Assembly: GCA_026724425.1 (NCBI GenBank)
Contig: JAIUCV010000005.1
Coordinates: 37,545,784-37,609,783, forward strand
DNA: 64,000 nucleotides
From: Erythrophleum ivorense
Lineage: Eukaryota; Streptophyta; Magnoliopsida; Fabales; Fabaceae
Reading direction: 5' to 3'
The notes below the pieces were generated by a model. That model made no database searches. It was not told where the DNA came from and worked only from the letters and a program-made list of their open reading frames with translations. Every line of letters begins with the position of its first letter. The stretch's first letter is position 1. Below are positions 25,607 through 38,727 of the stretch, one piece after another. A program made the position numbers and the translations under genes.

Positions 25607-25795
25607 TAAGGGTGAGGTAGTGCCAAAAGTCCCTTAATGTGGGTGAGGAGATGCCAAAAGTCTCATGGCATGGGTGAGACAAGGCCAAAAGTCCCTTGGA
25701 TGGGTGAGGCTAAGTCAAAAGTCCCAAGAACTAAGAGTGAGGCAATCCAAAAGTCCTAAAAATGGGGTGAGGTCAAACCAAAAGTCCCTAAAGCT
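25607..25795 (+). repeat. Minisatellite GGTGAGGN...CCAAAAGTCCC, about 6 units
   Basis: Six imperfect units of about 30-35 bp with the core GGTGAGG-N6-CCAAAAGTCCC. Related degenerate blocks occur in C (32005-32180, plus) and reversed in A (27690-27865), D (35590-35760), E (40375-40545) and the gypsy LTR (3780-3900). Confidence 0.8.
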
Positions 25796-25927
25796 CATTC
25801 TTGTGCTTGACATGAGTTTGTGACACAAAAATGTGAAAGATGAATGCTTCATAGATTGATTGATTGTATACTTATGCCTTTGACATGTCTTATGCCTTGA
25901 AGATGTGCTTGAATAGGTGTATGAGCT

Positions 25928-25949
25928 ATTGAAATTCAATGAATCTCAC
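25928..25949 (+). other. Conserved LTR stem-loop motif in B
   Basis: TATTGAAATTCAATGAATCTCAC, directly followed by a C-rich stretch, as in the other large LTRs. Confidence 0.5.
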
Positions 25950-28900
25950 CCCCTCCTTTCTCTCATCTCACATGATCTAGGTGGAGTTCAAGATCCAAAG
26001 AATGAAAGTCAAGGAGCTTAAATCTCCATCTTTTGGCAAATCTTTCCATTTTTGATATACTATGATGTCTAGAATGTCAAAGTAGATATGTAAATGTTAT
26101 TTTTGAGCCATAACACTTTGAACAAGTGTAAAACTAGGTAAAGTTAGTGTATATATCAAGAATAGAGTTTAATGAATAGAATTGTGTATTTTGACCACTT
26201 AGGAGCCCACTTGTGCATGTATGTTTATGGAAGTGACATGGTGAATTTGAGTTACATGGGGCTTCAGACCTTATGAGGGACTTATTTATGCTATATTTAT
26301 GCTTTCTAAGTTGCTCAAATGTGTGTGGAATAATGGATGGCTCATGTGAACCAAATTTGCCTCTTGTTGGGACCAAAATTGTCATATTCTTGAGCTATAG
26401 CAAAGTCTGACCAAATGACCTCTTCTTGACTTGAAATTTTTCATGCAACTAGATCTTACCTAGAGCTTTTTGATAAAATAAAGATTAGGTCATTTGGAGG
26501 TCTGTGGAATTTTCTATGATTTTTCAAATTTGGTATCTGAATTTTCAGATTTGCACCAGTACTGTTCATTTGGTCAGTTGTGAAATTGTGTCATCCGAGG
26601 GGTAAACGTGGTCTAATGGCTATGAAATTTTATATGAAGAAACTAGGCATTCACAGTAACTTGTAGCAACTAAAATAACCTCATTTGGAGGTCTAAGCTA
26701 AGAGATATGAATTTTTTAATTTCTGGAACAGTAACAGTAGTGCAGCACGACCTGAGTCACTGTTCCATTACATTGTAGTAGCTAAACGTGCTTGCTCTAG
26801 TTTAAGTCTATTTTTAACATAAATTTAACATTCCTAGATTTCCAAATTGATATCATTTGCATGGATTTGATTTTTTTGGAATTAATTGGACATTTTTGAA
26901 GTTTATAGAAGACACTTGCATCAGTACCAGTAGCTGTCCAAACCTTTGCCTCTTTTCGGGTGTCAAACGCTTCCTGTGTTATGTTTCATAGCTGGGAATA
27001 TTTTTAGAATAAATTAGACATGTTTAAATTTCTATAATGACCAAGAATACATGATTCCAAATTTTCTAGAATTAGTTATGATTTCTGAAACTTCATATCA
27101 GTAAACTGAACCAGTGGCCCAGATAGCAGCGACCTCAGTGGTTTTCGAATGTCAAATGTTCTCCCCTTAATGGTTCATAAGCTGAAATTATTTTTAAAAT
27201 TGGATAGACATCTAGAGATTTTTGGAATGGTAAATTTTGTTGAGTTTCAATTTTTGTGGATTTAGTTATGAATTTCCGAATTTGTGACAGAAAAATTGAG
27301 AATTTGGCCAAAAATAATAGTGTGAGTTTGATACTCCCCTTTGAATTCCACGAGTTATGGGCCGACTTTGGTGATGCAAATGAGTTGTATATATGTAATT
27401 AAATATAATAATGTGATGTATAAACTCATATGGTTTGCGTGACATCGAATGAAATTTTCATACGCTACACAACGTGAAATAAGGCATTATTTTAATGCCA
27501 TCTTCCATTCCCTTTTGTGCAATTCATCATGGGAAACTTAGAAATAATAGGAAGCAAGCTAGAAATATATGGTGTTACATAAAGCAAGCTTTACAAATGC
27601 ATGCATGGAGAAAATAGAAGCCATGGACATTTTAAAAGCAAAATTGGCATGTGAACAACTCATACAAATCATTCAAGAGCTCACCAAGTGTTTGGACTGG
27701 CATCACACTTCTCCTCATGGGTTTTGGACTTACCTCACCCATTCTTTGATCACTTTGGACTCAACCATACTCTTGGGAGCCCACTTTGCTTTTGGGAGAC
27801 TCTTTACTTTGTCTCAACCAAGCTCAAGGGTTCTTGACTCATCTTCACCAAAGGGAAAAGTTCTTGGTCTTTCCACACTCAAGCAAACTCATATAAACAT
27901 CATGTACCCATTTAAAAACATAACATGGCATTAAGAATCATGATATATAAAGACATGTTAACATACTTTTCATAACTTGAAAATACACATACACACATTC
28001 TAAAGCAAGCTAAACACACATCCATACATGAGAGAAGGTGGAGAAAGCTACCTTGTATACACTCACACACTTTTTCCTTGAAATTCAAACCTCCTCTTTC
28101 AGTCACACACCCATAAAATGGTGGAGATGATTTCTCTTGGCCTAGATACAATTTATGGGAGCCAATTAGGTTCATGAAACACATTATAAGGCTACATAAC
28201 TTGATAAACCACTAGATCGCCCTATAAATTCCATTATGGTCCATAATTGCACCTAATGAAGCAACACCCCTCAAATGACTTCTAGGCATCATTCTTTCCT
28301 TTCAAATATGATTCTTAACTCCTTTTAAACCTCTTGAAGTCATCACATCATTAAAACAAAAGGCCTAGCACCATGTTGCTTCTTTAGGTCATATTATAGA
28401 ACTTAAGACACCAAATCACTTTCTATGAGTTCTAAAATTTTTGTAAGGCTTCCCTTCATTTTCATTTACCAAATATGACTCAAGAATGGCCTTAGAAAAA
28501 TTTAAAACTCTCCCCCACTACACAAACATGCCTAGGCTGAGAATAAGACATCAATTAGGCTTCTTGGAGTTTTCTTGATTTTCTTAAGGGGGGAAGCTTG
28601 TGGGGAGCATCTTAGGTGCCTCAAAAACTCATTTATACTATTAGTTAGACCTAGGAAGCATCACATAAATTCAGAATTTGAAAGGTGCACTAGAAACCCT
28701 AGGTTTTGCATCTTGAATCCTAATGCCTATTTCATGGTTTTCTTTGCATATTCTTATTCCTTTCCATCAAATACCTAAGAATCATCCTTGGTTTGGTTGA
28801 AAATCTAACTTCCTAGGGCTGTCTATACCTAGGTCGAAATATGCTTGAAAGAAGGGAGGAGGAAGACTAAGTGGAAGAATTACAAAATACCTTGTTTTCC

Positions 28901-30166
28901 TTGAATTTCCTTACTTGTTCTTGCTTTCCTTGGCCTCCTTACTTGAATTTTAAAATTTTCCCTCTGTTCTCCCTTCAAAAAAGTCCTCAAAACTTCAGAA
29001 AAATCATAAAGAAGAAGAGGGAAAAAGAGGAGAAGAGATTGGTAGAGAGAAAACATGAAAAATAAACAAATCTCCATACTTAAAGACTTGAATTTTTTCT
29101 CCTTCTTCCCTTCTCTTTGTGCGCCACTCTCTAAGGGCTTTGCTTTAGATTTAGGGCTGGAAAATCTGAAATGAAATGAGGGAGAGTGTGAGGCGCCATC
29201 TATATATAGTTAAGGCAAAGTGACTTTTTCAAAAATTCTAATTTTGCCCTTCATACTTTGCATTTTCGTTTCTCCTTCGTTTTAGCTCCTTTTTTAGACC
29301 CATCTTTTCCATTATAAAATTTAGGTTCCTAATTCAGAAAAATGGCTTTGGAATCACCCAAATCGGAGCTAAAACCTTTCCGAACGAACCCGTCACAGTT
29401 TGGGCACACCGACATTGGAAAACGTCCACTGGAGGAGATTTGACTGTCCCGGGACTTCCCATGGTTTTCAAGGCCTCTAAGAACCCCGAAGAACTCAAAA
29501 ATTTTATTTAAAAAGTCCTCCTGTGTGAATTCCAAAAATTGCCCAAAATTACGAAAATACCATTACGTTTCATAGGTTTTTTGTCAAAATTTATTTCTTC
29601 ATTTTAGCTCTATTTTTCCTTCCGTCTGAGGCTACAATTCTCATTTTTAAGAGGCTAAAATGTTACTCAAATTTTTTGAGATCTTAACTAATTCATTTCG
29701 AGGGACTTACTTTGAAAATGCGCCAGTTTTCATTGTTTAACGAAAATCAGACATTACAAGTTACATGAAGTACATATACATCGCATTTACTCATGGTGTT
29801 CGTGTATGCATTGACTAGATAAGATTGGTTACTTAGATTCTCCCTAGAATCTCACCTTTATATTCCCACAAACCATTCAAGGCCACCAAACTAAAGTAAA
29901 GATGTTGAAAGGACTTAAATGTTAGAAACGATGTATTAGGAATGTTACATGTACTAAGTTTTGATGGATGTACTAGTATGACATACTTCACATTATAAAT
30001 GGCTTACAATGTAAAATGATGTAGATAATCCATGTTTTGTGATGAAACACATGTACAAGCTAGAATATCTTAATGTATAGCATTTTATGGTGTAATATAG
30101 GCGATAGTGTAGCAATGTGCATATGTGATGATATTATGTATGCATGCATATTAGGTGCAAAGGGGT

Positions 30167-33100
30167 TGTAACACCCGGTTTGCCAAAAAAGGGGCCAGAA
30201 ATGTACAATTTTTCAAAAAAAGTCCCCTAAAGCAAGGGGATAACGACCAAATAAAATTAGAGTGATAATTTAGACTCTTAAAAATAAGGATTGGATGCTT
30301 GAGTTGCTTGGAAACCTGAACCAGAAGAGTTAAAAAAAATTACGAAACAAAGTTAGGGCATTTTTGTAATTTTTGAAAATTTTGAAAAAAACTCATATGG
30401 GAGATTTTTAAATAAAAAAATTAAGCTTTTCTGAGGTTCTCAACAGCTCTGAAAACTATAAGAACCCCTAGAATATTTAAAACTCTTTCAGTGAGTGATT
30501 TCGACAAAAGGTTGACCAAAACTTTGACCAAATAGTTCAGAATAATTTTAAATCTAATTTGGGTGAAACCAAAGTAATTTATAAGTTAGAAGACCTAAAT
30601 TTTATGATAAAGAAGACGGTTCTCAAAAAAGAGTTAAAATGAAACCAAATGGAGAAACCATAATTTAGGGACAAATGAAAAGTTGAAAAGTGTATAACTT
30701 TACTTTTTGCTTCTTAAAAACGTCCAGCCACTTGCTCCACTCTTTCCACCAATGTATTGCTAGTCTGGACAGAACTAAGAGAGATTCAAGGGCGCACAAG
30801 AAGGAGAAGAAAGAAGAAGAAGAAAGACTAAGGAAAAGGTAAAAATACAAGACAATTTCATACTTCTTTCTTCCCTAGCCTTGTCCTCCTCTTTCTCCTC
30901 TTTTTCCCATGATTTTGATGAGTTAATTGAAGCATATATATGTCTGATTCAGTAGGACGAGGAGAGGAATTGAAGGGAAAGCTTAGAAGTTTTGAAAAGC
31001 TCACTTGAAATGGTTTAAATACAAGATAATTCCATAGTCTTTCATGCTTCTTTTGTTTGTTCTTCTTCCTTGAAGTTTTGGTCAAACCTAACCCAAGTAG
31101 GAGGAGTTGAATTCTGACCATATCAAGAGAATAACAAGTGTTTTAGAGTATGAGAATTTAGAATAAGCAAGTGGAATAAAAAAGAAGTAAAGGCACAACT
31201 TGGGTTTTGAAACAAATGATGAATCTAATTTTTCCTAGAGATATTCTAACTTATATAAGATATGGTATGAGTCCTTTAGACCTCTAGGAAGCTTTACATG
31301 AGTCATTCCCTTCAAAAAATTGCAAAACTCCATGGGTGCCATTGGTGGTGTGTGTCTTGGCCTAAGTAACCCCATGCACTTAGGGAGTATTTTAAATTGT
31401 TCTAAGGCTAAAAGAGATTAAATATGATGGAAGAATATCAAAGGAAGCTTTGGAATAAATTTAGAAAGCATGGGTTGTGAGATGGAGGTGTAGATTCTAT
31501 AATGAAACATAAAGAAGTCACTTATATCTAGACTCTTTGAAATGAAATTGTGATGGCTCCAAAGAGTCTAAATAGAGTCAAAAACTTAGATTGAAGGAGA
31601 AAATAGAGCCAATATTATGAATTCTAATAGTTTCTTCATTGTGTCTTGTATGGAGCCATTATGTAGTTATATGAGAAAGTAGCCCTCTATAGAGTTTGAA
31701 AAAAGCTAGAGCTTGTTCCAATGATTCAATCATATCTCATTTAATATGTCTAAATCAAGAGAATCAAGTGCCACCTAGTTGCATGAGCTTGACCAAAAAG
31801 GGGAAGAAGAGTTCAAGAGACAAGTGTGATGTTCTTGCTTCAAGGTAGCTTTCTAACCTTTCTCTCATTCATTGCTTGGTTGATTTCTTGTCATTGAGTA
31901 TTTCTGTGTATGTTTGAACTATGAGAAATGTTTCTAGTCAATGCTTACATGTTATGGTACCATTATGTTCTTTGAAATAAGTTTATGAATGTATTTTGGC
32001 TTGAATGGGTATGGTGATGTCAAAAGTCTCTTAACATGGGTAACGATGAGCCAAAAGTCCCTAAAATTGGGTGAGACAAATCCAAAAGTCTCAAGAAGAG
32101 TGAGGCTTAGTCAAAAATCCCTTGAAAATAAGTGAGACAAATCTAAAAGTCCTTAAAAAGTTAGGTAAGGCTAAACCAATGCCCTTGAAAATTTATGTTT
32201 GATATGTATGAGTTTACATGACCAAGAAAATGTTTTATGTATGTTCATGAGAGATTTGTATGACATGCATGCATTTTTTGACATATATATGCATATATTA
32301 TGTATGTTTTAAAGAGTAAAGAGTTATTGAGATTTTTTGAATCTCACTCTTTCCCTTCATATGCTTTATTAAGTCTAGGTGAGCTAAGTGGACTAATGAA
32401 TGGAGGCCAAAGGTCTTGGAGCATGGCACTTTGACAAAGAAGTAGAGAAATAAGAATTTTACTAGTATTTTGATGTCAAGAAATGTACCTATATGATGTA
32501 TATATAATGTAAATTATTGAGCATGTTCAAAAGTATGTAGACATGATGTATCTAGCTAGTTTGGAACCATATGAATGAATATGTAAGTTTTTGCCACCCA
32601 TGTGCTAGTATATACATGTGCACAAATAGGAGTGGCATGGTGAGATTGAGTTCCATGATTATTTGAATCATTTGGTATGTTTCCCTAGGCTGTAATTATA
32701 CTTTGGGACGTGCTCAAGTGGCCATGGAATAATAAGAAGGTCATTTGGTACCCATTAGAGCCATTTAGAAGCAAAATTTCACCATAAACTAACCCTGAAC
32801 CAAAATCTAACCAAATAGGATTAGTCTTGACATGAAATTGGGCACACTTATAAAGCTCATCTAGAGCTTTTTATAGAGCTAAAGAACAACAAATTTGGAG
32901 ATTTAGATAATTTATTATGATTTTTCAAAATTTGCCAAATTATGTAAAATTGGTAAAGTTACTATGCTCATGGTCAGTTTTGGTGCTGAGGTCTCTTATA
33001 GGCCAAATGAAATCTAATGCATATGAAATTTTATAGGAATAAACTAGACATCATAAGCTTTTGACAGCCACTAAGAACACCTCATTTGGAGCTTTGTAGA

Positions 33101-33587
33101 GGGAGAATAAAATTTTTAAAATTTCATGATAATATTAGTAACATAGCTCAATCCTTGGTATTGTTCTATCAATTTTTGTAGGCTAATGCCATTTTAGTGA
33201 CCTAAAACTATTTTTAATCATTAGTTAACATCCAGAACTTTCTAGAACGCAATCATATATATGATTTTGATTTTTCTAGAATTAGTTATGAATTTCCAAA
33301 GTCCATATCAAAATTCTACAGCAGCAACCCAAGGTTAAAAATTCTGATATGATGTGTATGGTTCCAAACTTGTGAATGTTGAGATAAAATGTGATCGATT
33401 TGACTTGTATAGTTATGTTATGAATGGAAAATGATATTGATAAGTTCATATGGTCCATAAAGCATAAAATGAATTAATTGGGCCTTATGTAATGCATTTT
33501 TATCCCATTAAATATGCTATTTTTTTTAATTGTGTAACAAGAAGCCTATGGGATATAAAGTAAAAGCTAAAGAGCTAAGATATTACA
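30167..33587 (+). repeat. Solo LTR C (family 1); TSD GGGGT/AGGGT
   Basis: Starts TGTAACACCCGG, ends AAGATATTACA; flanks GGGGT (30162-30166) and AGGGT (33588-33592). The intact paralogue at 21031-21050 reads GCAAGGGGTCATAATTT, the empty site. 3421 bp, same orientation as B. It contains a repeat block (32005-32180) and the stem-loop (32324-32346). No internal genes. Confidence 0.88.
32005..32180 (+). repeat. Degenerate minisatellite in C
   Basis: About five units of GGTGAG...CCAAAAGTC type, homologous to 25607-25795. Confidence 0.65.
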
Positions 33588-34051
33588 AGGGTCATAATTT
33601 GATCCAAGTCTTTTTGCAAATAATGAAATGGATGAAAATGATGTTTAGAATGATTGAAATTTGCTCAAAGTGAAAGAATTTCATTTGGACACCAATGAAG
33701 TTCATTTTGAACCCAAAAATGGTCTTAAAAAGAACCTAAACTACACCTATGTCAAAAGTGACCCAAATGACCTAGTTTGGGTTAAAGAGTTGGCAAGTAA
33801 TTCGATCCTTAATAGAGCTTTTTAACAAGCCAAAAATAATAATTTTAGAACTCTACCGAATATTTCACAAATTTTCAAAATTTAACAAATTATGAAGATT
33901 AGCCCCTGTACTATTCATTCTGTCCAATTCTGATTTTTCATGTTTTTAAGAGGCCAAATGACTTCAATTGCTCATGAATTTTACAAATAAAAAGTTTACA
34001 TTATAAGCTTTTCATGGCCACTAAGTTTGCTTAAATTGGAGTTGTGTAACC

Positions 34052-37000
34052 TTTAACATCGTGATTCTATGACTCATCTCATAATATATGTAGGCTTATT
34101 TTCATGAAGTACATGAATTTCTTAAGAAAAAGTCATAGAAAAATACAATTAAATTGTGTTATATCATGGAAAAATTTTTCATTTAGTATTCCATGGGTCA
34201 TATGGACTCATCCATTTCATTCTCACATTAAAATACCCGAATACAACTCATAACAAACTCAAAAAGTGTCATAGATCTCGTGTAAATGGATAATATACTC
34301 AAAAACATATTGTGCAGCCTCAGGTAGGATTTCTAGATTCTGTGCCTGAACTTTGAAAAATCATACAAAATTTTAGAAAAATTGAAATTAAGCATACTAT
34401 ACCATTCTAGAAAGATACAGATGTCTACTTTATGCTAAAAATAAATTTAGACCACAACAGAGGTTGTTAACCACTGGAAATTTATGGAATGGTACCAGAA
34501 GTCGACTGTCATTACTGGTACTGTCCTCTAATTTCAAAAATTCATATCTCTCTGCTCAGAGGTTGTTAACCACTGGAAATTTATGGAATGGTACCAGAAG
34601 TCGACTATCATTACTGGTACTGTCCTCTAATTTCAAAAATTCATATCTCTCTGCTCAGAGGTTCAATTGGAGTGATCTTGGTAGCCATGGAAATATTATC
34701 ATGTCTAATTTATGCTTATAAAATTTCATAAACATTGAACATCATTTGGCCCACGAATGACATAACCCAAATTTCTGACCATATGAATAATGTTTGCATC
34801 AGTTTAGCAAAAAAATGCCAAATTTGAAAATTGATAATTAATTTTGTAGAGATCCAAATAATCTGGTCTTTGACTTTCCAAAAATCTCTAGATAAGATCT
34901 ATATGTATGCCAAATTTCATGGGCAAATTCGTTTATTTGGTTAGATATTGATATTGGGTTGTGAAATGGTCATTTTTAAGTCTTACAAAGGGTCCAAATA
35001 GTCCATTTTGAACTCCAAGGCAACCATGACCACTTGAACACGTGGGCATGCACTAAAATGATATTCTAAACTTGTCTTAAAGGCACACAAATTAGATTTC
35101 TCAAACTCACTCCTTCACCCCATGATATACACAAGAATACATATGTCTAGTCTTGCCATTCCATACCCAAATCATGTTATATCATGCATATGGTATTAAT
35201 TCTCATTTATACATCATATATATGAGCATTTACACATGTTTAAATGATTACATAACAATTCTATCATAGGATTACATCATATGCCATGTGTATGGCTACA
35301 AAAGAGACAAAACGAGGCATTTTGATTTCAAACTCTCATCTGCCAACTTGGTGGCTTTCATTACCTTGTTCATTTGCTACACCTAACATGTTAAGATATT
35401 AGAGAGGAGAGAATGAGATTCAAAGAATCCCAATAGCTCATCTCCCTTTCAATCACACATAAAGTATACAATACAAGCCTTGAAAATGCATGTATGGGCA
35501 TAATGGAATGTATGATCATTCAAGAAGCATTCTTGGCATTTGAACAAGTCATACATAGCACATATAGGCTTGCCAAGTAAGTGGATTAGCCTTACCCATT
35601 CTTTTATGGATTTTGGATTTGTCTCACCCATTTTCTCTAAGAGGTTTTGACTCAACCTTACTCTTGGGAGTCAATCTCACTCTTGGGAGACTCTTTACTT
35701 TGTCTAAACTAATTTTAAGGATTCTTGGCTCACTCTCACCATGGCTAAGGGCTCTTGGTTTCACCACACTTAAGCAAACCCCAAGCAAACATACTAAGCA
35801 TCATTTGAAAACATATTACAACATCATGGTACCATGGAACAAAAGCATATGCTAGAACACTTTTCATGACTTAAAACACACATACACACATTTAAAGATA
35901 AGGTAAGCACACATTCATGCATGAGAGAAAGTAGAGAGAGCTACCTTTGCCACACAAGCACACTTTTTCTCTTGGAATTATGTTCCCTCTCTCGGCCACA
36001 CACTCACAATGATGTGAGGCTCGTTTCTCTTAGCCTAGACACATCATATGGAAGCCAATTACACTCTTGAATCAAATTCTAAAACTATACATTCACTAAA
36101 AAAGTTAGATAACTCATATGACTCTTTTGTGGTTCCATAATGCACTTAATAAAACAACCTTAAGAAAATATCATCTTGGCTCCATTCTCTCCCATCATTT
36201 ATGATTCTTGACTCCTTTTAAACCTCTTGGAGTCATCATACAATCAAATCAAGGAGCCTAGTTAGGTGTTGCTTTTTTAAGTCATAATATGGAACTTATG
36301 ATACCATCTCACTATCTATGGCTTCTAAAATTTTTTCAATGCTTCCTCTCATCTTCTTCCATCATATATGACTCAAAAATAAGCTTGGAACAATTTAAAA
36401 CTATCCCTTGGTGTGGACTAAGGAGGCACCAAGTGAGTTTATTTTGTTTCCTTGATAGAAGATGTATATAAGGAGCCTTATAAGGATCTCAAAAGCTTAT
36501 CTAAACACTTATTTAGGCCTAGAAACAATTGTATCAAATCAGATTTTTGGTGGAGCATTTGAAACATTAACTTTGTTATTTTGAAAACTAATGGTTCTTT
36601 GTTAATTTTCTTTGTATATTCTCATTCTCTACACCTAATTTCCTAGGATTCACCTTTTGGCTCTGCCCAAAATCCATGCCTTCTTGGACCTCCATATGTT
36701 GGATAAACCAATGAAGAAAGGGGAGAAGAGGTGGCTACCATGGAATGAAGATTTACCTTGTTTCCTTGCTTCTTCTTGTTTGTTTCTTACTTTGCTTGGC
36801 CTCCTCTCTTCAAATTCAAATTTTACCCTCTGTTCTGCCCTCAAAATAGCACCAAAAAATTTAAGAAAACCATAGGGAGAAAGGAGAGGAGGAGAAACAT
36901 TGTGCTAAAGAAAAAGCTTGAAATTCCATGAAGTTTCCTACCTTTTTCTTGCCTTTTCTCCCTTCAAAACCTCTTCTCTTGATGGGTCTAGGAGCTAGCT

Positions 37001-37661
37001 TTCTTCTCTGGTTTTGAGGCAAAATTAGGTCGATCTAGAAGAAGGGAGAAGGAGGCGTGAAATAATAAAGGGTTTATTAAAGCTTCTTTTTCAAAATTTC
37101 TAATTTTGCCCTTCGTTCTTGGCATTTTCGTTTCTAACTCATTTTAACTCCTTTTTGAGAATTGTCTTTTTCAATATGAAATTTAGGTTCCCAATTTAAT
37201 AAAATGCCTTTGAAATCACTCAAATCAGAGTTAAAACCTTCTCAAATGAATCCATCAAAGTTTGGGTCAATTGACGTTGGAAAACGTCCACCGGAGGGGT
37301 TTTAACTGTCCTGGGGCTTCCTATAGTTTTCAAGGCCTCTGAGAATCTCGAAGAATTCAAAACTTTCATTTAAAAAGCTCTCTCATGAGAATTCCAAAAT
37401 TTGCTCAAAATTAAGAAAATGCTATTACGTTTTGTCAACCTTTCATTCAGATTCATTTCTTCATTCTATCATTTTTTCTTTCTGTTTGAGCCTGTGATTC
37501 TTATTTTTAGGAGTTTAGAATGCTACTTAAATTATTTAAGACCTTAACTAATTCATTTCTGGGGACTTGCTTTTCTATTTGGTAAATTTCATGTATTTAC
37601 GGAGAAATTGTATGTTAAGTTTATCGTCTTTTCTCTCATTTTCAAAGAATCGGATATTACA
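34052..37661 (-). repeat. Solo LTR D (family 1); TSD TAACC
   Basis: Starts TTTAACATCGTGATTC (aligned with TGTAACACCATATTTC of E, so the terminal TG has mutated to TT) and ends CGGATATTACA. Perfect TAACC flanks at 34047-34051 and 37662-37666. 3610 bp. It contains a recent 99-bp tandem duplication (34459-34660) and the stem-loop (35413-35434). Confidence 0.85.
34459..34660. repeat. 99-bp tandem duplication inside D
   Basis: Two copies of a 99-bp unit (AGGTTGTTAACCACTGG...CTGCTCAG, starting at 34461 and 34560), differing at one seen position (GACTGTC against GACTATC). Single copy in the related LTRs, so it arose late. Confidence 0.9.
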
Positions 37662-38144
37662 TAACCCAAGTTATGCATTTTTGAAGTTTAGGGTCTAGTT
37701 ATGGTTGGTTTGATGTTATACACTTTGGACAAGTTCTATTCTTCATGCATTTAAGGAAGTCAAATAGATTCATTTATATTTGAAATTTTTATAGCACATA
37801 GTTCACATCCTAAGTTTTTCATAGATACTTAATTTGCATGAATCAGAGTTCTGTAGCTCAAGATATTAATTTCCAATGTTTGCGTAGAATATGGAACTAT
37901 AACTTATTTCAGGCTAAGGTGACTCCATAGGTGTCCAACATGCATTCAATGTTCAAAAGGGCTAAGACAAGTTTATAAATGATGAGTATGAATAAAGAAA
38001 AATAAAAATATGATAACTAGCCCTTATAGCATCAATTGACACTCAAATAGACCGATTTTTCTTTCAATGTATGGTCATGGTTGCATATTTAGTGTATAAA
38101 GCACCTACGTGATGAGTATCTGAGTTATTAAGCTAGGTATAACA

Positions 38145-38727
38145 ATAGACATCAATATCATTCCCTCATACCTGCCTTCTTAGAATCATATTTGAAAGAA
38201 GGAATGAGCTTTGTTTCATATACATCAAAAAATGAAGGTTGTAAAGCATAAAAATCACTGGCCATATGTTGCAACTTGTACTTAAAGTGTCAAATGGTTT
38301 AAACCATCAAGGGCCAACCCAAGACGTACATTTTAAGGATTTGAAACAAACTATGAATGAATCATATCAAATTGCTTCCAAGCCTTGGAGTCCCTATTAT
38401 GCATCATCATATCATCATTATTCTTGTCAACAGAATGCCATCTAATGTGCTCAATAGATTTAAAGGACATAAAAAGCCTTTGTAACTATGACTTTAATGG
38501 AAAGTATCTTAAGTATTTTTGCATGCTATTAATTTTTGGTTTCCATCTAGACGTGTTACACTTTTTACATACATCTTTATTTTCATCACCTTCTTAATAT
38601 CGCGTACAATCATTTGGACATAAATGAATTTTTATGTAGTTGAGCCTCAATTACTAATGGTTTTTTTAGCCTCAGAAAAAGGTGGTATATTTGCATGTTC
38701 AAAGGTAATAGCTAACCACTCTAATAT
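38145..38727 (-). pseudogene. CACTA tnp2 transposase, middle fragment
   Basis: Minus-strand translation gives CPNDCTRY, DVCKKCNTSRWK, QKYLRYFPLKSQLQRLFMS, SIEHIRWHSVD, DSKAWKQFD, NVRLGLALDGLNHL and NDIDVY. These are the conserved tnp2 blocks (zinc-finger-like C-X2-C pair, RYFPLxPRLQRLF, HxRWH, NVRLGLxxDGFNPF). Stops after HS and SNP. It joins 42439 on the N-terminal side across solo LTR E and 19374 on the C-terminal side. Confidence 0.88.

Larger units (their letters stand above)
23753..27579 (+). repeat. Solo LTR B (family 1), nested in A; TSD TAAAG
   Basis: Starts TGTAACGCCCAGTACG, ends TATGGTGTTACA, flanked by TAAAG at 23748-23752 and 27580-27584. The homologous stretch of E near 40250 runs without break through ACAAAGCAAGC, showing the empty site. 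Orientation is opposite to A. It contains a clear minisatellite (25607-25795) and the stem-loop motif (25928-25949). Confidence 0.9.
22247..29758 (-). repeat. Solo LTR A (family 1), split by B; TSD AGTTA
   Basis: Starts TGTAACATCATAAATTC, ends CAGACATTACA, flanked by AGTTA at 22242-22246 and 29759-29763. The uninterrupted copy at 20631 reads AGTTACATAAAG, the empty site. Without B it is about 3.7 kb. Its order and orientation match E (38728-42438) and the gypsy LTR at 2267, so the parent element would be transcribed leftward. No gag or pol sequence inside. Confidence 0.9.
21265..33800 (+). repeat. Tandem duplication, unit 2 (split by insertions A and C)
   Basis: Homologous to 19667-21260 once 22247-29758 and 30167-33587 are removed; the remaining bases total about 1.6 kb. 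After the end of the match the sequence continues into the rest of the LTR. Confidence 0.75.
19375..38144 (+). repeat. Family-2 solo LTR hosting three nested LTRs
   Basis: Ends TGTAATATCTGG (19375) and GGTATAACA (38144), with flanks ATAAA (19370-19374) and ATAGA (38145-38149). Removing it restores the tnp2 reading order, which independently fixes both ends. Its own sequence is 19375-22246, 29759-30166, 33588-34051 and 37662-38144 (about 4.2 kb); the rest is insertions A (with B), C and D. It contains a 1.6-kb tandem duplication with two copies of the TATA region. Confidence 0.8.

Noticed and set aside
25607..25795. Regular repeats with spacers, superficially CRISPR-like
   Set aside because: Plant DNA; units are imperfect and spacers are short and related. 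It is a minisatellite shared by LTR copies.
27569..27934. 121-codon plus-strand open stretch (and the similar one at 40268-40588)
   Set aside because: Both are homologous positions in solo LTRs A and E, covering the repeat block. Conservation follows common LTR descent, and the neighbouring LTRs do not keep the frame.
34464..34721. 85-codon plus-strand open stretch with an internal protein repeat
   Set aside because: It is a by-product of a 99-bp tandem duplication inside a solo LTR; no homologue or start context.
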